Source of the DNA: Nanosyncoccus sp963544575
GTDB taxonomy: Bacteria; Patescibacteriota; Saccharimonadia; Saccharimonadales; Saccharimonadaceae
Length of the DNA: 64,000 nucleotides
Reading direction: 5' to 3'
NCBI GenBank assembly: GCA_963544575.1
Contig: CAUUFZ010000002.1
Location: forward strand, 138,090-202,089
Positions 49,506 through 58,371 of this stretch are shown here, piece after piece. Both the position numbers and the translations under genes were made by a program. Below the pieces are notes generated by a model, which did not search any database, was not told the DNA's origin, and was given only the letters and a program-made list of their open reading frames with translations. The stretch's first letter is position 1. Each line of letters begins with the position of its first letter.

Positions 49506-51083
49506 TTAAATCATCCCCATAACGAAGACGGCGACTAAGCTAATAATAGCGAAGATTACCATAAGTGGAGTCACACGCTTAATCCAGGTTTTGTAAGATA
49601 CACCGGATAGGGTGAGTCCGGCCATCAATGAGGCAATGGTAGGGGCAAACATGTTAAGTAAACCATTAGCATTAGCAAAAGCTACCACCATGGTTTCTTT
49701 GTTACTACCTACGAGCTCAGAGACTGGCGCAATGATTGGCATGGAAGCCGCAGCGAGGCCAGAGGAGGATGGGATAATGAAGGAAAGTGGAAGGTAGAAA
49801 ATGTAAGCCAATACTCCGACAAGACCGCCGTTGAAATTGGTGAGACCTTTTTCACCCCAGTGGATAATGGTGTCTTCGATACCACCGGCGCGCATGACGA
49901 TGGCAACGCCAGCTGCCACGGCGATGATTACGGCGACACTCAAGAGGTCTTCCGATCCCTTAATGAAAGTGTCGGTGATGGAGACATTTTTCTTGCTAAA
50001 TTCTTTGCGGTAGATGAAGGCAATTACCACAGTTGAAATGAGGAAAAGGGTAGAAATTTCGTTAAAGTACCAGGTACCAAGGGCGCCGTTGTGGTTTACG
50101 CCAAGCATAGTAGAAAGTACTGGAACCCCAGCAAAGAACTCATGCAAAACATCAAAGAAGTCAATTTTAAAACCACTCCAAGGGATGAGGGAGATAATCA
50201 TAATCACGAAAGTGACAGCGAAAACCCCCATGATGAGTTGGCGCTTGAAATTATATTCTGGCACACTATTGAGATTAATTGGCTTAAAAGTGGAAGCGAC
50301 GGAAGAATCGTCAGCGTATTTACCAGCTTTGACCTTCTTGGCGTAATTCATGACAAAAAGAATGGCAAGAACAAGCATGACTACGAGGACGAGCATTTGA
50401 ATCCAAAGGATGTTGCCGAGTTGAACGTCAGCGGTTCTAGCGGCAATACCCGTAGAAAATGGGTTGACCGTGGAAGCTAGCACACCGACTCCGCCACCTA
50501 AGACAATCATCATCATGGCGGTCATGGAATTATACCCAGCAGCCATCATGACTGGAATGATAAGGGCATAAAAGGCGACAGCTTCTTCTTGCATACCGTA
50601 GGTGGTACCACCGATGGCAAATATAGTCATCAAGATTGGGATAAGGAAAATTTCTTTACCGTTCATCTTTTTGAGAAGACCACCAAGAGCGGCGTCGAGG
50701 GCACCAGTTTTCATGGTAATACCGAGGAAGCCACCGAGAATCAAGACGAAAACGATGACATCTAGACGTTCAGACATACCTTTGATTGGAGCCATAAAGA
50801 CATCCCAAAGACCTTGGCGATGGTCGATGGTAGTCACTTCCCCAGTTTCTTCATTGACAGTGCGTTCGACTTTGTCGATACGCTGGTAGGTACCGGCTTC
50901 ACGAATTTCCTGAGAAGGATTATTCGGATCTTTAATCATATTGTATTTACCGGATGGGATGACCCAGGTGAGGGCTGCCATCAGGCCGATGATCGCAAAC
51001 AAAACAGCAAAGGCTGACACCTTCTTGGTATGAGGGCTTTTTTGTTTTGGTTGTTTCTTCACCTTTTGAGGTTTTGCAACCAT
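49506..51083 (-). CDS. arcD: YfcC/ArcD-family arginine-ornithine exchanger
   Basis: 525 residues with about 12 membrane helices. Typical YfcC pattern: SAFAVLFAIIGLMAALTWVIPSGKY, GTTYGMQEEAVAFYALIIPVMMAAGYNS, VGVLASTVNPFSTGIAA and LPLSFIIPSSSGLAAASMPI. In ADI operons this protein swaps external arginine for ornithine at no energy cost. Ribosome site AAGGA. A terminator lies between arcB and this gene and an extended -10 (TGCTATACT) follows it, so arcD-arcC can be expressed as a second unit. Confidence 0.85.
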   Translation of the reverse strand: MVAKPQKVKKQPKQKSPHTKKVSAFAVLFAIIGLMAALTWVIPSGKYNMIKDPNNPSQEIREAGTYQRIDKVERTVNEETGEVTTIDHRQGLWDVFMAPIKGMSERLDVIVFVLILGGFLGITMKTGALDAALGGLLKKMNGKEIFLIPILMTIFAIGGTTYGMQEEAVAFYALIIPVMMAAGYNSMTAMMMIVLGGGVGVLASTVNPFSTGIAARTADVQLGNILWIQMLVLVVMLVLAILFVMNYAKKVKAGKYADDSSVASTFKPINLNSVPEYNFKRQLIMGVFAVTFVIMIISLIPWSGFKIDFFDVLHEFFAGVPVLSTMLGVNHNGALGTWYFNEISTLFLISTVVIAFIYRKEFSKKNVSITDTFIKGSEDLLSVAVIIAVAAGVAIVMRAGGIEDTIIHWGEKGLTNFNGGLVGVLAYIFYLPLSFIIPSSSGLAAASMPIIAPVSELVGSNKETMVVAFANANGLLNMFAPTIASLMAGLTLSGVSYKTWIKRVTPLMVIFAIISLVAVFVMGMI

Positions 51084-51138
51084 ATATGTCCTTTCATATA
51101 AGTTTGGTTTATATATTTTAAGTATAGCACTTATGCTA

Positions 51139-51169
51139 AAAAAGAAGCAGGGGGGGTCTGCTTCTTTTT
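51139..51169 (-). terminator. Internal terminator between arcB and arcD
   Basis: Minus strand: AAAAAGAAGCAG / CTGCTTCTTTTT, twelve perfect pairs with a loop of seven containing six C. It separates arcA-arcB from arcD-arcC. Confidence 0.9.
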
Positions 51170-51223
51170 CATTGTGGAAAACTGAAATCAGTCTGGATTT
51201 TGGGTAGAATTTTTTGGAGAGTT

Positions 51224-52216
51224 CTAGAGAGTTAAATCCATGACTGCTTCAATGGTGTAAACCCGGTTTTCCGCTTGGTCAAAGACGACGCTGTTCGGAC
51301 TATAGAAGACTTCGTCGGAGACTTCCATGGCATCAAGGCCGTATTGTTCGAGAATTTCTTTACCAATCTTAGTTTTTTTATCGTGGAAGGCTGGCAAACA
51401 GTGTAAGAAAATAGTATTTTTCTTGCGAGTAGCCTGCATGAGCTCACGATTAACTTGGTAGGATTTAAGCAGATTGATGCGTTCTTCGAATTTGTCTTCT
51501 TCACCCATGGAGACCCAGACATCGGTATAAATCGCATCGGCATCGGCGACGGCTTCGTAAGGATTTTCCACGATTTTGATAGTGGCGCCGGTTTGATATT
51601 TTTTAGTTATGGCATTACATTCATCGATAAGCGATTGTTCTGGGAAAAGCTCGCGAGGGGTACCGATGGAAAAATGGAGACCAAGGAGAGCGGAAGCAAT
51701 CATCAAGGTATTAGCTACGTTATTACGTCCGTCACCCACGTAAGTGAGGTGGGTGCCACGTAGATGGCCCACGTGTTCCATGATAGTCAACATGTCAGCG
51801 AGGCCTTGAGTCGGGTGGAATTTGTCGGTTAGACCATTCCAAACTGGGACGCCAGCGTATTTAGCGAGTTCCTCGACGGTTTCGTGGGCAAAACCACGAA
51901 ATTCAATACCGTCAAACATGCGGCCAAGTACTAAAGCAGTGTCGCGGACGGATTCTTTTTTACCAAGTTGGATGTCATCCTTGCCGAGATACTCAGCGTG
52001 CATGCCGAGATCGCGAGCGCCACAAACGAAGGCGCAACGAGTTCTGGTCGAAGCTTTTTCGAAGAGAAGAGCGATGGTCTTCCCTGCGTGGTTTTTGTTG
52101 GAAACGCCAGTGAGTTTATTGTTTTTGAGTTGTTTGGCAGTTTCCAGCATAGTCTGAACTTCGCGTGGGGTGAAGTCTTTAAGAGTTAAAAATGAGCGAC
52201 CTTTAAGATTTAACAT
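51224..52216 (-). CDS. arcB: Ornithine carbamoyltransferase, catabolic
   Basis: 330 residues from MLNLKGRSFLTLKDFT. Carbamoyl-phosphate site FEKASTRTRCAF, LGKKESVRDTALVLGRM, GRMFDGIEFRGF, VPVWNGLTDKFHPTQGLADMLT, and the catalytic FLHCLPAFHD. Splits citrulline into ornithine and carbamoyl phosphate. Start overlaps the arcA stop (TAATG) with an AGGGAGGAAA ribosome site; an extra 12-residue N-terminal frame upstream is not used. Confidence 0.96.
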   Translation of the reverse strand: MLNLKGRSFLTLKDFTPREVQTMLETAKQLKNNKLTGVSNKNHAGKTIALLFEKASTRTRCAFVCGARDLGMHAEYLGKDDIQLGKKESVRDTALVLGRMFDGIEFRGFAHETVEELAKYAGVPVWNGLTDKFHPTQGLADMLTIMEHVGHLRGTHLTYVGDGRNNVANTLMIASALLGLHFSIGTPRELFPEQSLIDECNAITKKYQTGATIKIVENPYEAVADADAIYTDVWVSMGEEDKFEERINLLKSYQVNRELMQATRKKNTIFLHCLPAFHDKKTKIGKEILEQYGLDAMEVSDEVFYSPNSVVFDQAENRVYTIEAVMDLTL

Positions 52217-53451
52217 TAGATTTCCTCCCTGAAAAGTGGCATAGACATACATCGCGGGCCGCCACGTCCACGACCGAGTTCACTGCCGGCGACTTCGATA
52301 ACTTTGAGACCGGCTTTACGCAAGGCTTCATTGGTGACATAGTTACGATCGTAGGTAATTACGACACCTGGAGCGATGGCGAGGGTATTGGAACCGTCAT
52401 TCCATTGCTCGCGAGCGGCAGCGATTGGGTCGCCATTGCCACATTGGATGAGTTGAACTTTGGATACGCCAAGGGATTCAGCTAAGACATTAGTGAGGTC
52501 ACGACGATGGGTGACTTCGTAGCCAACATGGGTGTTGGATTTGTCGAGAACATAGATATCGAGCTCACCACCGGCGGTCATGATTTCTGGGTGGACGGAG
52601 AATTTGTCGTAATCAATCATGGTAAAGACGGTGTCGAGGTGCATGAAGGCACGCTTGGCTGGAATCTTAATGGCGAGAACGCGAGTAAATTCGGAGTCAT
52701 GGAAGAGACGTGAAGCGATACGTTCGATAGCTTCAGCTTCGGTACGCTCAGAAATACCGATAGCGACGGTGTGCTTATTCAAGACTAATTCATCACCACC
52801 TTCGACGGAGAAGCGATTATTGCGATTGTACCAAACTGGAATATTTTGGTTCGCAAAACGTGGATGATACTTCAAGATATATTGCATGAAGAGTGATTCA
52901 CGACGACGAGCTGGCCAGTGCATCTTATTAATGGTGAGACCATTACCGATAGAAGCGGCTGGGTCACGGGTGAAATAAAGGTTTGGCATTGGGTCAAGAT
53001 AGAATGGATAGTCGTTAACCATGAAGTGATGAAGCTGCTTATTGGTAGGTTCCATATCTTCAACTTCACTCTTTTTGACACCGGCCATGACCTTGCGTAC
53101 CATAGTGAGTGGGTCGAGAGTTTGTAAATAGTTAACGATGGCAAAAGTTGAAAAAGTTTCCTCTTGCTTAGAAGCGCGGACCATTTCGACGATAAAGCGA
53201 TCACGCACTTCTTCGTTAGCGAGAGCTTCAGCGGCGAGTTGATCAAGGTAAAGCACTTCTACGCCGTTTTCACGCAAGACGTTAGCGAAGGCGTCATGTT
53301 CCTCTTGTGCGACCTTTAGGTATGGCACGTCGTCGAAAAGCATACGGCTCATATATTCGGGAGTGAGAGCCTCAAGTTCTTCGCCTGGACGGTGAAGCAG
53401 TACGGTTTTGAGGCGACCAATTTCCGAATTAACTTGGATTTGTGGTTCCAT
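52216..53451 (-). CDS. arcA: Arginine deiminase
   Basis: 411 residues, normal length. SEIGRLKTVLLHRPGEELEALTPEYM, LYFTRDPAASIGNGLTINKM, VEGGDELVLNKHTVAIGISERT, FMHLDTVFTMID, and the nucleophile Cys near the end (GRGGPRCMSMPLFREE). Converts arginine to citrulline and ammonia. First gene of the operon. In Saccharibacteria this route supplies ATP and ammonia and has been linked to survival of epibiont and host. Confidence 0.97.
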   Translation of the reverse strand: MEPQIQVNSEIGRLKTVLLHRPGEELEALTPEYMSRMLFDDVPYLKVAQEEHDAFANVLRENGVEVLYLDQLAAEALANEEVRDRFIVEMVRASKQEETFSTFAIVNYLQTLDPLTMVRKVMAGVKKSEVEDMEPTNKQLHHFMVNDYPFYLDPMPNLYFTRDPAASIGNGLTINKMHWPARRRESLFMQYILKYHPRFANQNIPVWYNRNNRFSVEGGDELVLNKHTVAIGISERTEAEAIERIASRLFHDSEFTRVLAIKIPAKRAFMHLDTVFTMIDYDKFSVHPEIMTAGGELDIYVLDKSNTHVGYEVTHRRDLTNVLAESLGVSKVQLIQCGNGDPIAAAREQWNDGSNTLAIAPGVVITYDRNYVTNEALRKAGLKVIEVAGSELGRGRGGPRCMSMPLFREEI

Positions 53452-53482
53452 TAGATTCTCCGTTTAAAATTTCTATAAGCTG

Positions 53483-53491
53483 ATTATAGCA
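53483..53491 (-). promoter_or_regulatory. Extended -10 promoter of the arc operon
   Basis: Minus strand TGC-TATAAT, about 30 bases before the arcA start, preceded by GCTTATGC. No convincing -35. No ArgR box could be recognised by eye. Confidence 0.6.
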
Positions 53492-53554
53492 TAAGCAATT
53501 AAAATAAATCAGTCTTGATAACAAAACGGCCTTGATAATAGATCGGGATTAATA

Positions 53555-53585
53555 AAAATCAGACCCCGGAGCGAGATCTGATTTT
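53555..53585 (-). terminator. Terminator after secE-nusG
   Basis: Minus strand: AAAATCAGA / TCTGATTTT, nine pairs, 13-base loop, followed by TATT. Stops transcription between nusG and the arc operon. Confidence 0.75.
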
Positions 53586-53608
53586 GGATTAAAGAAATTT
53601 TTATGGAA

Positions 53609-54157
53609 TTAGTCAATCTTTTTAACTTGAAGGGCGTCAAGTTCGACTGGTGTCTCGCGACCGAACATGGAGACCATGACGCGGAGCTTACCTTTGCTGG
53701 AGTCGATCTCAGCAATGGTACCTTCGAAGCCTTTGAATGGTCCATCGGTAATGGCGATAACTTCGTTAAGTGCGTAGTTGACGGAATATTTTGGATCCTC
53801 TACGCCCATACGCTTCTTGATTTTGTTAATTTCCTTTTCGGAAACTGGGGTTGGCTGAGTGCCAGTACCGACGAAGCCGGTGACACCTGGGGTGTTGCGG
53901 ATGATGTACCAAGTTTCATCAGAGAGACGCATTTGAACAAGAACGTAACCCTGGAAGATTTTGCGATCGACGATTTTGCGCTTGCCATTCTTGATTTCGA
54001 TTTGTTTTTCTTTTGGGACGATAGCATCGAGGATTTTACCTTCGAATTCAGCACTATCGAGACGTTGTTTGATAGATTCGGCGACCTTGTCTTCGTAGCC
54101 ACTGTAGGTGCTTACGGTGTACCATTGGAGGGTGTCGTCATAACGGTTTACTGCCAT
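53609..54157 (-). CDS. nusG: Transcription antitermination factor NusG
   Basis: 182 residues. NGN domain (WYTVSTYSGYEDKVAESIKQRL, PGYVLVQM-type FQGYVLVQMRLSDETWYIIRNTPGVTGFVG) and KOW domain (VIAITDGPFKGFEGTIAEIDSSKGKLRVMVSMFGRETPVELD). Couples RNA polymerase with the ribosome. Follows secE by 21 bases. The usual next gene rplK is 6.1 kb away. Confidence 0.97.
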   Translation of the reverse strand: MAVNRYDDTLQWYTVSTYSGYEDKVAESIKQRLDSAEFEGKILDAIVPKEKQIEIKNGKRKIVDRKIFQGYVLVQMRLSDETWYIIRNTPGVTGFVGTGTQPTPVSEKEINKIKKRMGVEDPKYSVNYALNEVIAITDGPFKGFEGTIAEIDSSKGKLRVMVSMFGRETPVELDALQVKKID

Positions 54158-54178
54158 GTGATTTCCTTTTTCTCTTTC

Positions 54179-54655
54179 CTATTTCAATAAATTATTAAAC
54201 AATAATGTAAATAATGCGTCAAGTACCATAATGAGGGCGGCGAAGATGACGGTGTATAAAATAACGGCGAAGACGAGCTTCCAGGTCATTTTACGGTTTG
54301 GCCAACGTACTTGCTTGAGTTCCTGCCAAGATTCGGCAAGGTAGCGGAAGAAAGCACGAATTGGGGTAGTGATAAAAAGCAAGAAACGAATAAGTGGGTT
54401 CTTGGATTTTTCACCGGAAGCTTTTTTAGCCTTTTTTGCGGCTAATTTTTCGGCTTTTTTCTCTAATTTGGCAAGTTTTTTGGTATTTTTAAGGGACTTT
54501 TTGTCGTTGGTTTCTGATTCTGCGATATCCGCGCGGATTTCGGCGTTGTCTTGAATTGGTTTTTTAGGTTCTGGATTTTTGCCAGAAGCTTTGGTGGTTT
54601 GATCTGAATTTTTTGATCCAGATTGACCAGCTTTAATGCGGGTGATGTGCGCCAT
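54179..54655 (-). CDS. secE: SecE preprotein translocase subunit with long N-terminal extension
   Basis: 158 residues; bacterial SecE is often 60-70. The SecE core is the last about 75 residues (FFRYLAESWQELKQVRWPNRKMTWKLV) with a single membrane helix (FAVILYTVIFAALIMVLDALFTLLF). The first about 85 residues are Lys/Ala/Glu-rich and look like a charged helix, similar in style to the extension of L1. Ribosome site GGAG. Confidence 0.93.
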   Translation of the reverse strand: MAHITRIKAGQSGSKNSDQTTKASGKNPEPKKPIQDNAEIRADIAESETNDKKSLKNTKKLAKLEKKAEKLAAKKAKKASGEKSKNPLIRFLLFITTPIRAFFRYLAESWQELKQVRWPNRKMTWKLVFAVILYTVIFAALIMVLDALFTLLFNNLLK

Positions 54656-54768
54656 ATACTCCTTCCATAAAAAATAGTCTGATAATCAGACTGCCAAGTA
54701 GATTGTAGCATGTAAAGAGGTTTTTGTAAATATTTTAGAATAAAAAGACACCACTTAGGATAAAAAAG

Positions 54769-54786
54769 ACCCCCGATTTCGGGGGT
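54769..54786 (-). terminator. Terminator after the 54.8-55.4 kb gene
   Basis: Minus strand: ACCCCCGA / TCGGGGGT with a minimal loop, followed by CTTTTTT. Confidence 0.85.
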
Positions 54787-54830
54787 GAAAAATTGTGTTG
54801 CGTTTTTCGGTGGCATTAGGCATTTTGGTC

Positions 54831-55361
54831 CTAGGCTTTTTGGTCGGTAGTGCGATGAACGAGGTTTAGTTCTTCACCGCTGGTGGTAGTAATAACATAG
54901 ACATCGCCTTTACTAATAGCATCCCAGAGTTCCGTAGGAAGACTATACTCATTATAGATTTTGCGAGCTTCCTCCTTAGATAGACGCCGAAGTGATTTGA
55001 CACTAAACTGAAAAGTACGAAATTTAATGTGGTCATTACGATAGTGCCTGGCATGTTGCTTGGCGCATCTCGGCATCACGCTGGTGATGCGGTCGACAGA
55101 GATAGTGGCATGAATTTCTTTGGGGACATCGAGCGGTGCAGAATTTTTGTCCTGATACCAGAGACGTAATCTGCGATCGAAATCGGTGGTGTTTTGTAGT
55201 TCGTCGTAATCTTTTCTTCTAGTCTCAGCGTTGGTGGTTTCGATCATATCGGACCAACAAAATCGTAGGCTGAAAAGATTGTAGGCTTCGTCCAAAACGT
55301 GCAGTACTTCCTTGAAGCTGGTTTCGTTCTCTAATTTGCGTTTGTCTAAGAAACCTTCCAT
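54831..55361 (-). CDS. Cytosolic protein of unknown function
   Basis: 176 residues, no membrane segment, Arg/Tyr-rich (RRKDYDELQNTTDFDRRLRLWYQDK; KQHARHYRNDHIKFRTFQFSVKSLRRLS). The C-terminus has a small beta segment (GDVYVITTTSGEELNLVH). GTTGTAAAAGGAGGGG ribosome site and own strong terminator, so it is a separate expressed unit. No family recognised; could be a lineage-specific regulator or RNA-binding protein. Confidence 0.6.
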   Translation of the reverse strand: MEGFLDKRKLENETSFKEVLHVLDEAYNLFSLRFCWSDMIETTNAETRRKDYDELQNTTDFDRRLRLWYQDKNSAPLDVPKEIHATISVDRITSVMPRCAKQHARHYRNDHIKFRTFQFSVKSLRRLSKEEARKIYNEYSLPTELWDAISKGDVYVITTTSGEELNLVHRTTDQKA

Positions 55362-55452
55362 GGTTACCCCTCCTTTTACAACACAATTTTCCTATTAAGG
55401 TGCTAAATTGTTTATATTAAAGCATAAAAAGAGAGATTTGACAACTTCGTCT

Positions 55453-56652
55453 CTAGTTTTTAGGTGGAAAATAAAGTTTTTGGTCTTTGATTTCTTCGGG
55501 CAAATAACTTTTTTGAAGATGGAAATTGGCTTCCCACTTATAGTCTTTGCCGTAGCCAAGATTTTTCATCAGTTTGGTTTCGGGATTTCTAATTTCGAGT
55601 GGGATTGGCAGATGACTGGTATTTTTAGCGAGATTCTTAGCGCGACTCCAGGCCTCATAACTAGAACGGTCTTTTTTAGATTTTGCGAGAGCTACGGCCA
55701 CATGAGATAGGATAATTCCCCCTTCTGGCATACCAACTTTTTCGATGGCGGAAAAGGCGGATTCGGCAAGAGTGAGGGCGCCGTTACCAGCGAGGCCGAT
55801 ATCCTCGGAAGCAAAAATCACCATGCGACGAGCAATGAATTTGGGATCTTCTCCACCTTCAAGCATACGGGCGAGGTAATAAAGTGTGGCGTCGACATCA
55901 CTGCCACGCATGGATTTAATGAAAGCAGAAATTGTATCGTAATGGCGATCACCGGATTTATCAAAATAGTTGACCTTATTATTGAGAGTTTTGGTGACAA
56001 AATCGAGGGTAAGCTTATTTTTGAGTGAAAGACAGAGTTCGAGATCGCCAAGTGCCGAACGGGCGTCGCCATGACTGAGGTGAGCGAGAAAGTCGATGAC
56101 CTCGGGATCGATTTTGGCCTTAGGATATTCTTTTTCGATGGCGCGAAGTAAAATATCTTTAATGTCGGAATCTTTTAAGGTAGATAAAATCACTACGCGA
56201 CTACGCGAAATGAGAGCGGGGATGACTTCGAAGCTCGGATTTTCCGTAGTGGCTCCGATCAGAGTGATGAGACCAGATTCTACATGGGGCAAAAAGGCAT
56301 CCTGTTGAGCTTTATTGAAACGGTGAATCTCATCGATAAAAAGCAGGGTGCGGACTTTGAGGTTCCAGTTTTGGCGCGCGCGTTCGACCACTTGCTCGAC
56401 GTCGGATTTATGGGCGGTGACGGCGGAAAGTTCAACGAAGTCGGCGTCGAGTTCTTTGGCGATAATGCGAGCCAGGGTGGTTTTACCGGTGCCGGGAGGG
56501 CCCCAGAAGATGAGATTGGTAGGTTCTTTTGATTTGATTAATTCCGTAAGAATTTTGCCTTTGCCGATAATATTTTTTTGCCCAAAAACCTCGTCGAGAC
56601 TTTGAGGTCGCATGCGTTCGGCGAGAGGCTTTCTTAAATCGGTAAATTCCAT
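55453..56652 (-). CDS. rarA: RarA/MgsA replication-associated recombination ATPase
   Basis: 399 residues. AAA+ core: LAERMRPQSLDEVFGQKNIIG, LIFWGPPGTGKTTLARIIAKEL, LLFIDEIHRFNKAQQDAFLPHVE, GATTENPSFEVIPALISRSRV, then the tetramerisation domain (KSMRGSDVDATLYYLARMLEGGEDPKFIARRMVIFASEDIGLA). Acts at stalled replication forks. Divergent from ppa with a 58-base gap. Confidence 0.95.
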   Translation of the reverse strand: MEFTDLRKPLAERMRPQSLDEVFGQKNIIGKGKILTELIKSKEPTNLIFWGPPGTGKTTLARIIAKELDADFVELSAVTAHKSDVEQVVERARQNWNLKVRTLLFIDEIHRFNKAQQDAFLPHVESGLITLIGATTENPSFEVIPALISRSRVVILSTLKDSDIKDILLRAIEKEYPKAKIDPEVIDFLAHLSHGDARSALGDLELCLSLKNKLTLDFVTKTLNNKVNYFDKSGDRHYDTISAFIKSMRGSDVDATLYYLARMLEGGEDPKFIARRMVIFASEDIGLAGNGALTLAESAFSAIEKVGMPEGGIILSHVAVALAKSKKDRSSYEAWSRAKNLAKNTSHLPIPLEIRNPETKLMKNLGYGKDYKWEANFHLQKSYLPEEIKDQKLYFPPKN

Positions 56653-56710
56653 AGTTCTAGTTTAACACAGAGAGAAAAAATGGTATAATAAGAAAAAATA
56701 AAGGAGAAAT

Positions 56711-57244
56711 ATGGCTGATTTTAACAAAATCTTGACCCCAGGTGACTATGAAAATGGTGAACTTAATGTCGTCATCGAGATTCCTACTGGCTCAAATCAC
56801 AAAATTGAATGGGATCGCAAAAATGCTTGCTTTATGCTTGACCGTGTCGAACCAATGGCATTTGCAAAGCCTTGTAATTATGGTTTTATTCCTCAAACTC
56901 TCGATGAGGATGGTGATGAACTTGATGTTTTGATGATTACCGATCAGCCTTTGACGACCGGTATTTATATGAAGGCCCGTATTCTTGGCGTAATGAAGTT
57001 TGTTGACTCTGATGAAGTTGATGACAAGATTATCTGTGTGCCAGAAGACGACCGCAATAATGGTGATAAGTACCAAACTTTGGAAGATTTGCCAAAGCAA
57101 TTGATCCGCCAAATCGAATTCCACTTCAATCACTATAAAGATTTGAAGAAGCCTGGTACTACTGAAGTGAAAGGTTTCTTTGGTGCTGAGGAAGCTAAGG
57201 AAGTCGTAAAAGAAGCAATTGCTCGCTGGAATGCTCAAGCTTAA
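56711..57244 (+). CDS. ppa: Inorganic pyrophosphatase (family I)
   Basis: 177 residues. Active-site pattern VVIEIPTGSNHKIEWDRK, CNYGFIPQTLDEDGDELDVLMI (DExDxxD with metal ligands) and IICVPEDDRNN. Hydrolyses PPi and drives biosynthesis. Promoter TATAAT with a weak -35 (TTTAAC), AAGGAG ribosome site, own terminator. Confidence 0.96.
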   Translation: MADFNKILTPGDYENGELNVVIEIPTGSNHKIEWDRKNACFMLDRVEPMAFAKPCNYGFIPQTLDEDGDELDVLMITDQPLTTGIYMKARILGVMKFVDSDEVDDKIICVPEDDRNNGDKYQTLEDLPKQLIRQIEFHFNHYKDLKKPGTTEVKGFFGAEEAKEVVKEAIARWNAQA

Positions 57245-57258
57245 TTAATCTTAGTAAA

Positions 57259-57286
57259 AAATAAATCCCTCCGGGGATTTATTTTT
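57259..57286. terminator. Bidirectional terminator after ppa
   Basis: AAATAAATCCC / GGGATTTATTT, eleven pairs with a four-base loop, then TT; the A-run before it would also serve leftward transcription. Confidence 0.85.
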
Positions 57287-57368
57287 GTTGCGTTCTATTT
57301 TAAATAAGTTTATAAAGTAACAATAAACTTAGTTACTTAGGAAATTTTATGGTAATTATTGGGCGGGC

Positions 57369-58322
57369 TTAACGTTCGTTAAAAATGCGATCTTCGATAT
57401 TACGACCAAGAGGAGTGAGTCTAGTTGGATTAAAATTTTGATTAAGTGAAATGACTATATATTTACGGTCTTCATATTTTGGTAAATCTTTGAATTCGAG
57501 GATGGAAAATTCACTAAAATATGGGAGAGTGTTCGCGGCGGTTTCGGTTTTCAATTTAGCAGAAGCGTAATCGAAGATGGTGGCTTTATTGATGCCGGAA
57601 ATAAGAGCGAAATGATCGCCGGTGATGAGAAAATGTGCGAAGAATTTATCCCAGTTTTCGGACTGAAGATTTTCGGAATTATAAAGGAACTTAATTATTT
57701 TTAAATATTCGCCTGCGGTGAGAGTAAGGGTATCTGCGGAGACCTTAAGATTTTCTAGGTCCATTTTAGCGAGAAGATTATTGAGCACGGCATCGGAAAG
57801 TTCAGCGCGGAGAGCATCCTTGCAATTTGGATTTTCGGAAGTGAAAAGTTCATTGAGGCAGTCTTTCCTAGAGAGTGCGGTTTGATTTTTTAGATTGATT
57901 TGGTCGTCGAAATGGAAACTGTCATCGCTAAGGCGGCGGTAATTTTCGTAAGCCACTAGGAGGTTAACGAGATTTGAATCAGTAAAAGTTTTAGTGTCGT
58001 TAAAACGACCGACGATGTCAGAGTTATTAAGATCATAAATTAGCACTGATGATTCTTCGGTAATCCCCTGTTCGCGACGCCAATCATCGACGAGATACTG
58101 CATGTCGATGCGATGCGGTGCGCGTTTTTCAGCAACTTTAGCAATTTCTGGTTTTTTATTTTCAACTTTTTCAGCAGTGTTTGCGAGTAATTTTAATAAT
58201 GAAACTACGCCAAAAGCGATGGCAAATACGCCAATAATAGTACCGAGTACGATAAAGAAAATTTTGAGAAAACTTGGTTTACTATTTTTGGTTAATTCTT
58301 CGAGATTGATATCGTCTTGCAT
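57369..58322 (-). CDS. Membrane-anchored beta-lactamase/transpeptidase-like protein lacking the catalytic Lys
   Basis: 317 residues. N-terminal membrane anchor (FLKIFFIVLGTIIGVFAIAFGVVSLL) and an extracytoplasmic domain whose start (SVLIYDLNNSDIVGRFNDTKTFTDSNLVNLLVAYENYRRL) follows the class A beta-lactamase/serine-hydrolase layout. At the SxxK position it reads SNLV, and no KTG is seen near the end, so it should be catalytically dead. Could act as a peptidoglycan-binding or scaffold protein. -10 TAAAAT nine bases before the ATG. Fold call is moderate. Confidence 0.5.
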   Translation of the reverse strand: MQDDINLEELTKNSKPSFLKIFFIVLGTIIGVFAIAFGVVSLLKLLANTAEKVENKKPEIAKVAEKRAPHRIDMQYLVDDWRREQGITEESSVLIYDLNNSDIVGRFNDTKTFTDSNLVNLLVAYENYRRLSDDSFHFDDQINLKNQTALSRKDCLNELFTSENPNCKDALRAELSDAVLNNLLAKMDLENLKVSADTLTLTAGEYLKIIKFLYNSENLQSENWDKFFAHFLITGDHFALISGINKATIFDYASAKLKTETAANTLPYFSEFSILEFKDLPKYEDRKYIVISLNQNFNPTRLTPLGRNIEDRIFNER

Positions 58323-58356
58323 CTTAAAAATATTTTATCATATTTAGCATATGCGG

Positions 58357-58362
58357 TATAAT
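58357..58362 (+). promoter_or_regulatory. -10 box close to GH97 start (leaderless candidate)
   Basis: Perfect TATAAT ending nine bases before the ATG at 58372; no Shine-Dalgarno between. Confidence 0.6.
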
Positions 58363-58371
58363 ATTAAGCAT

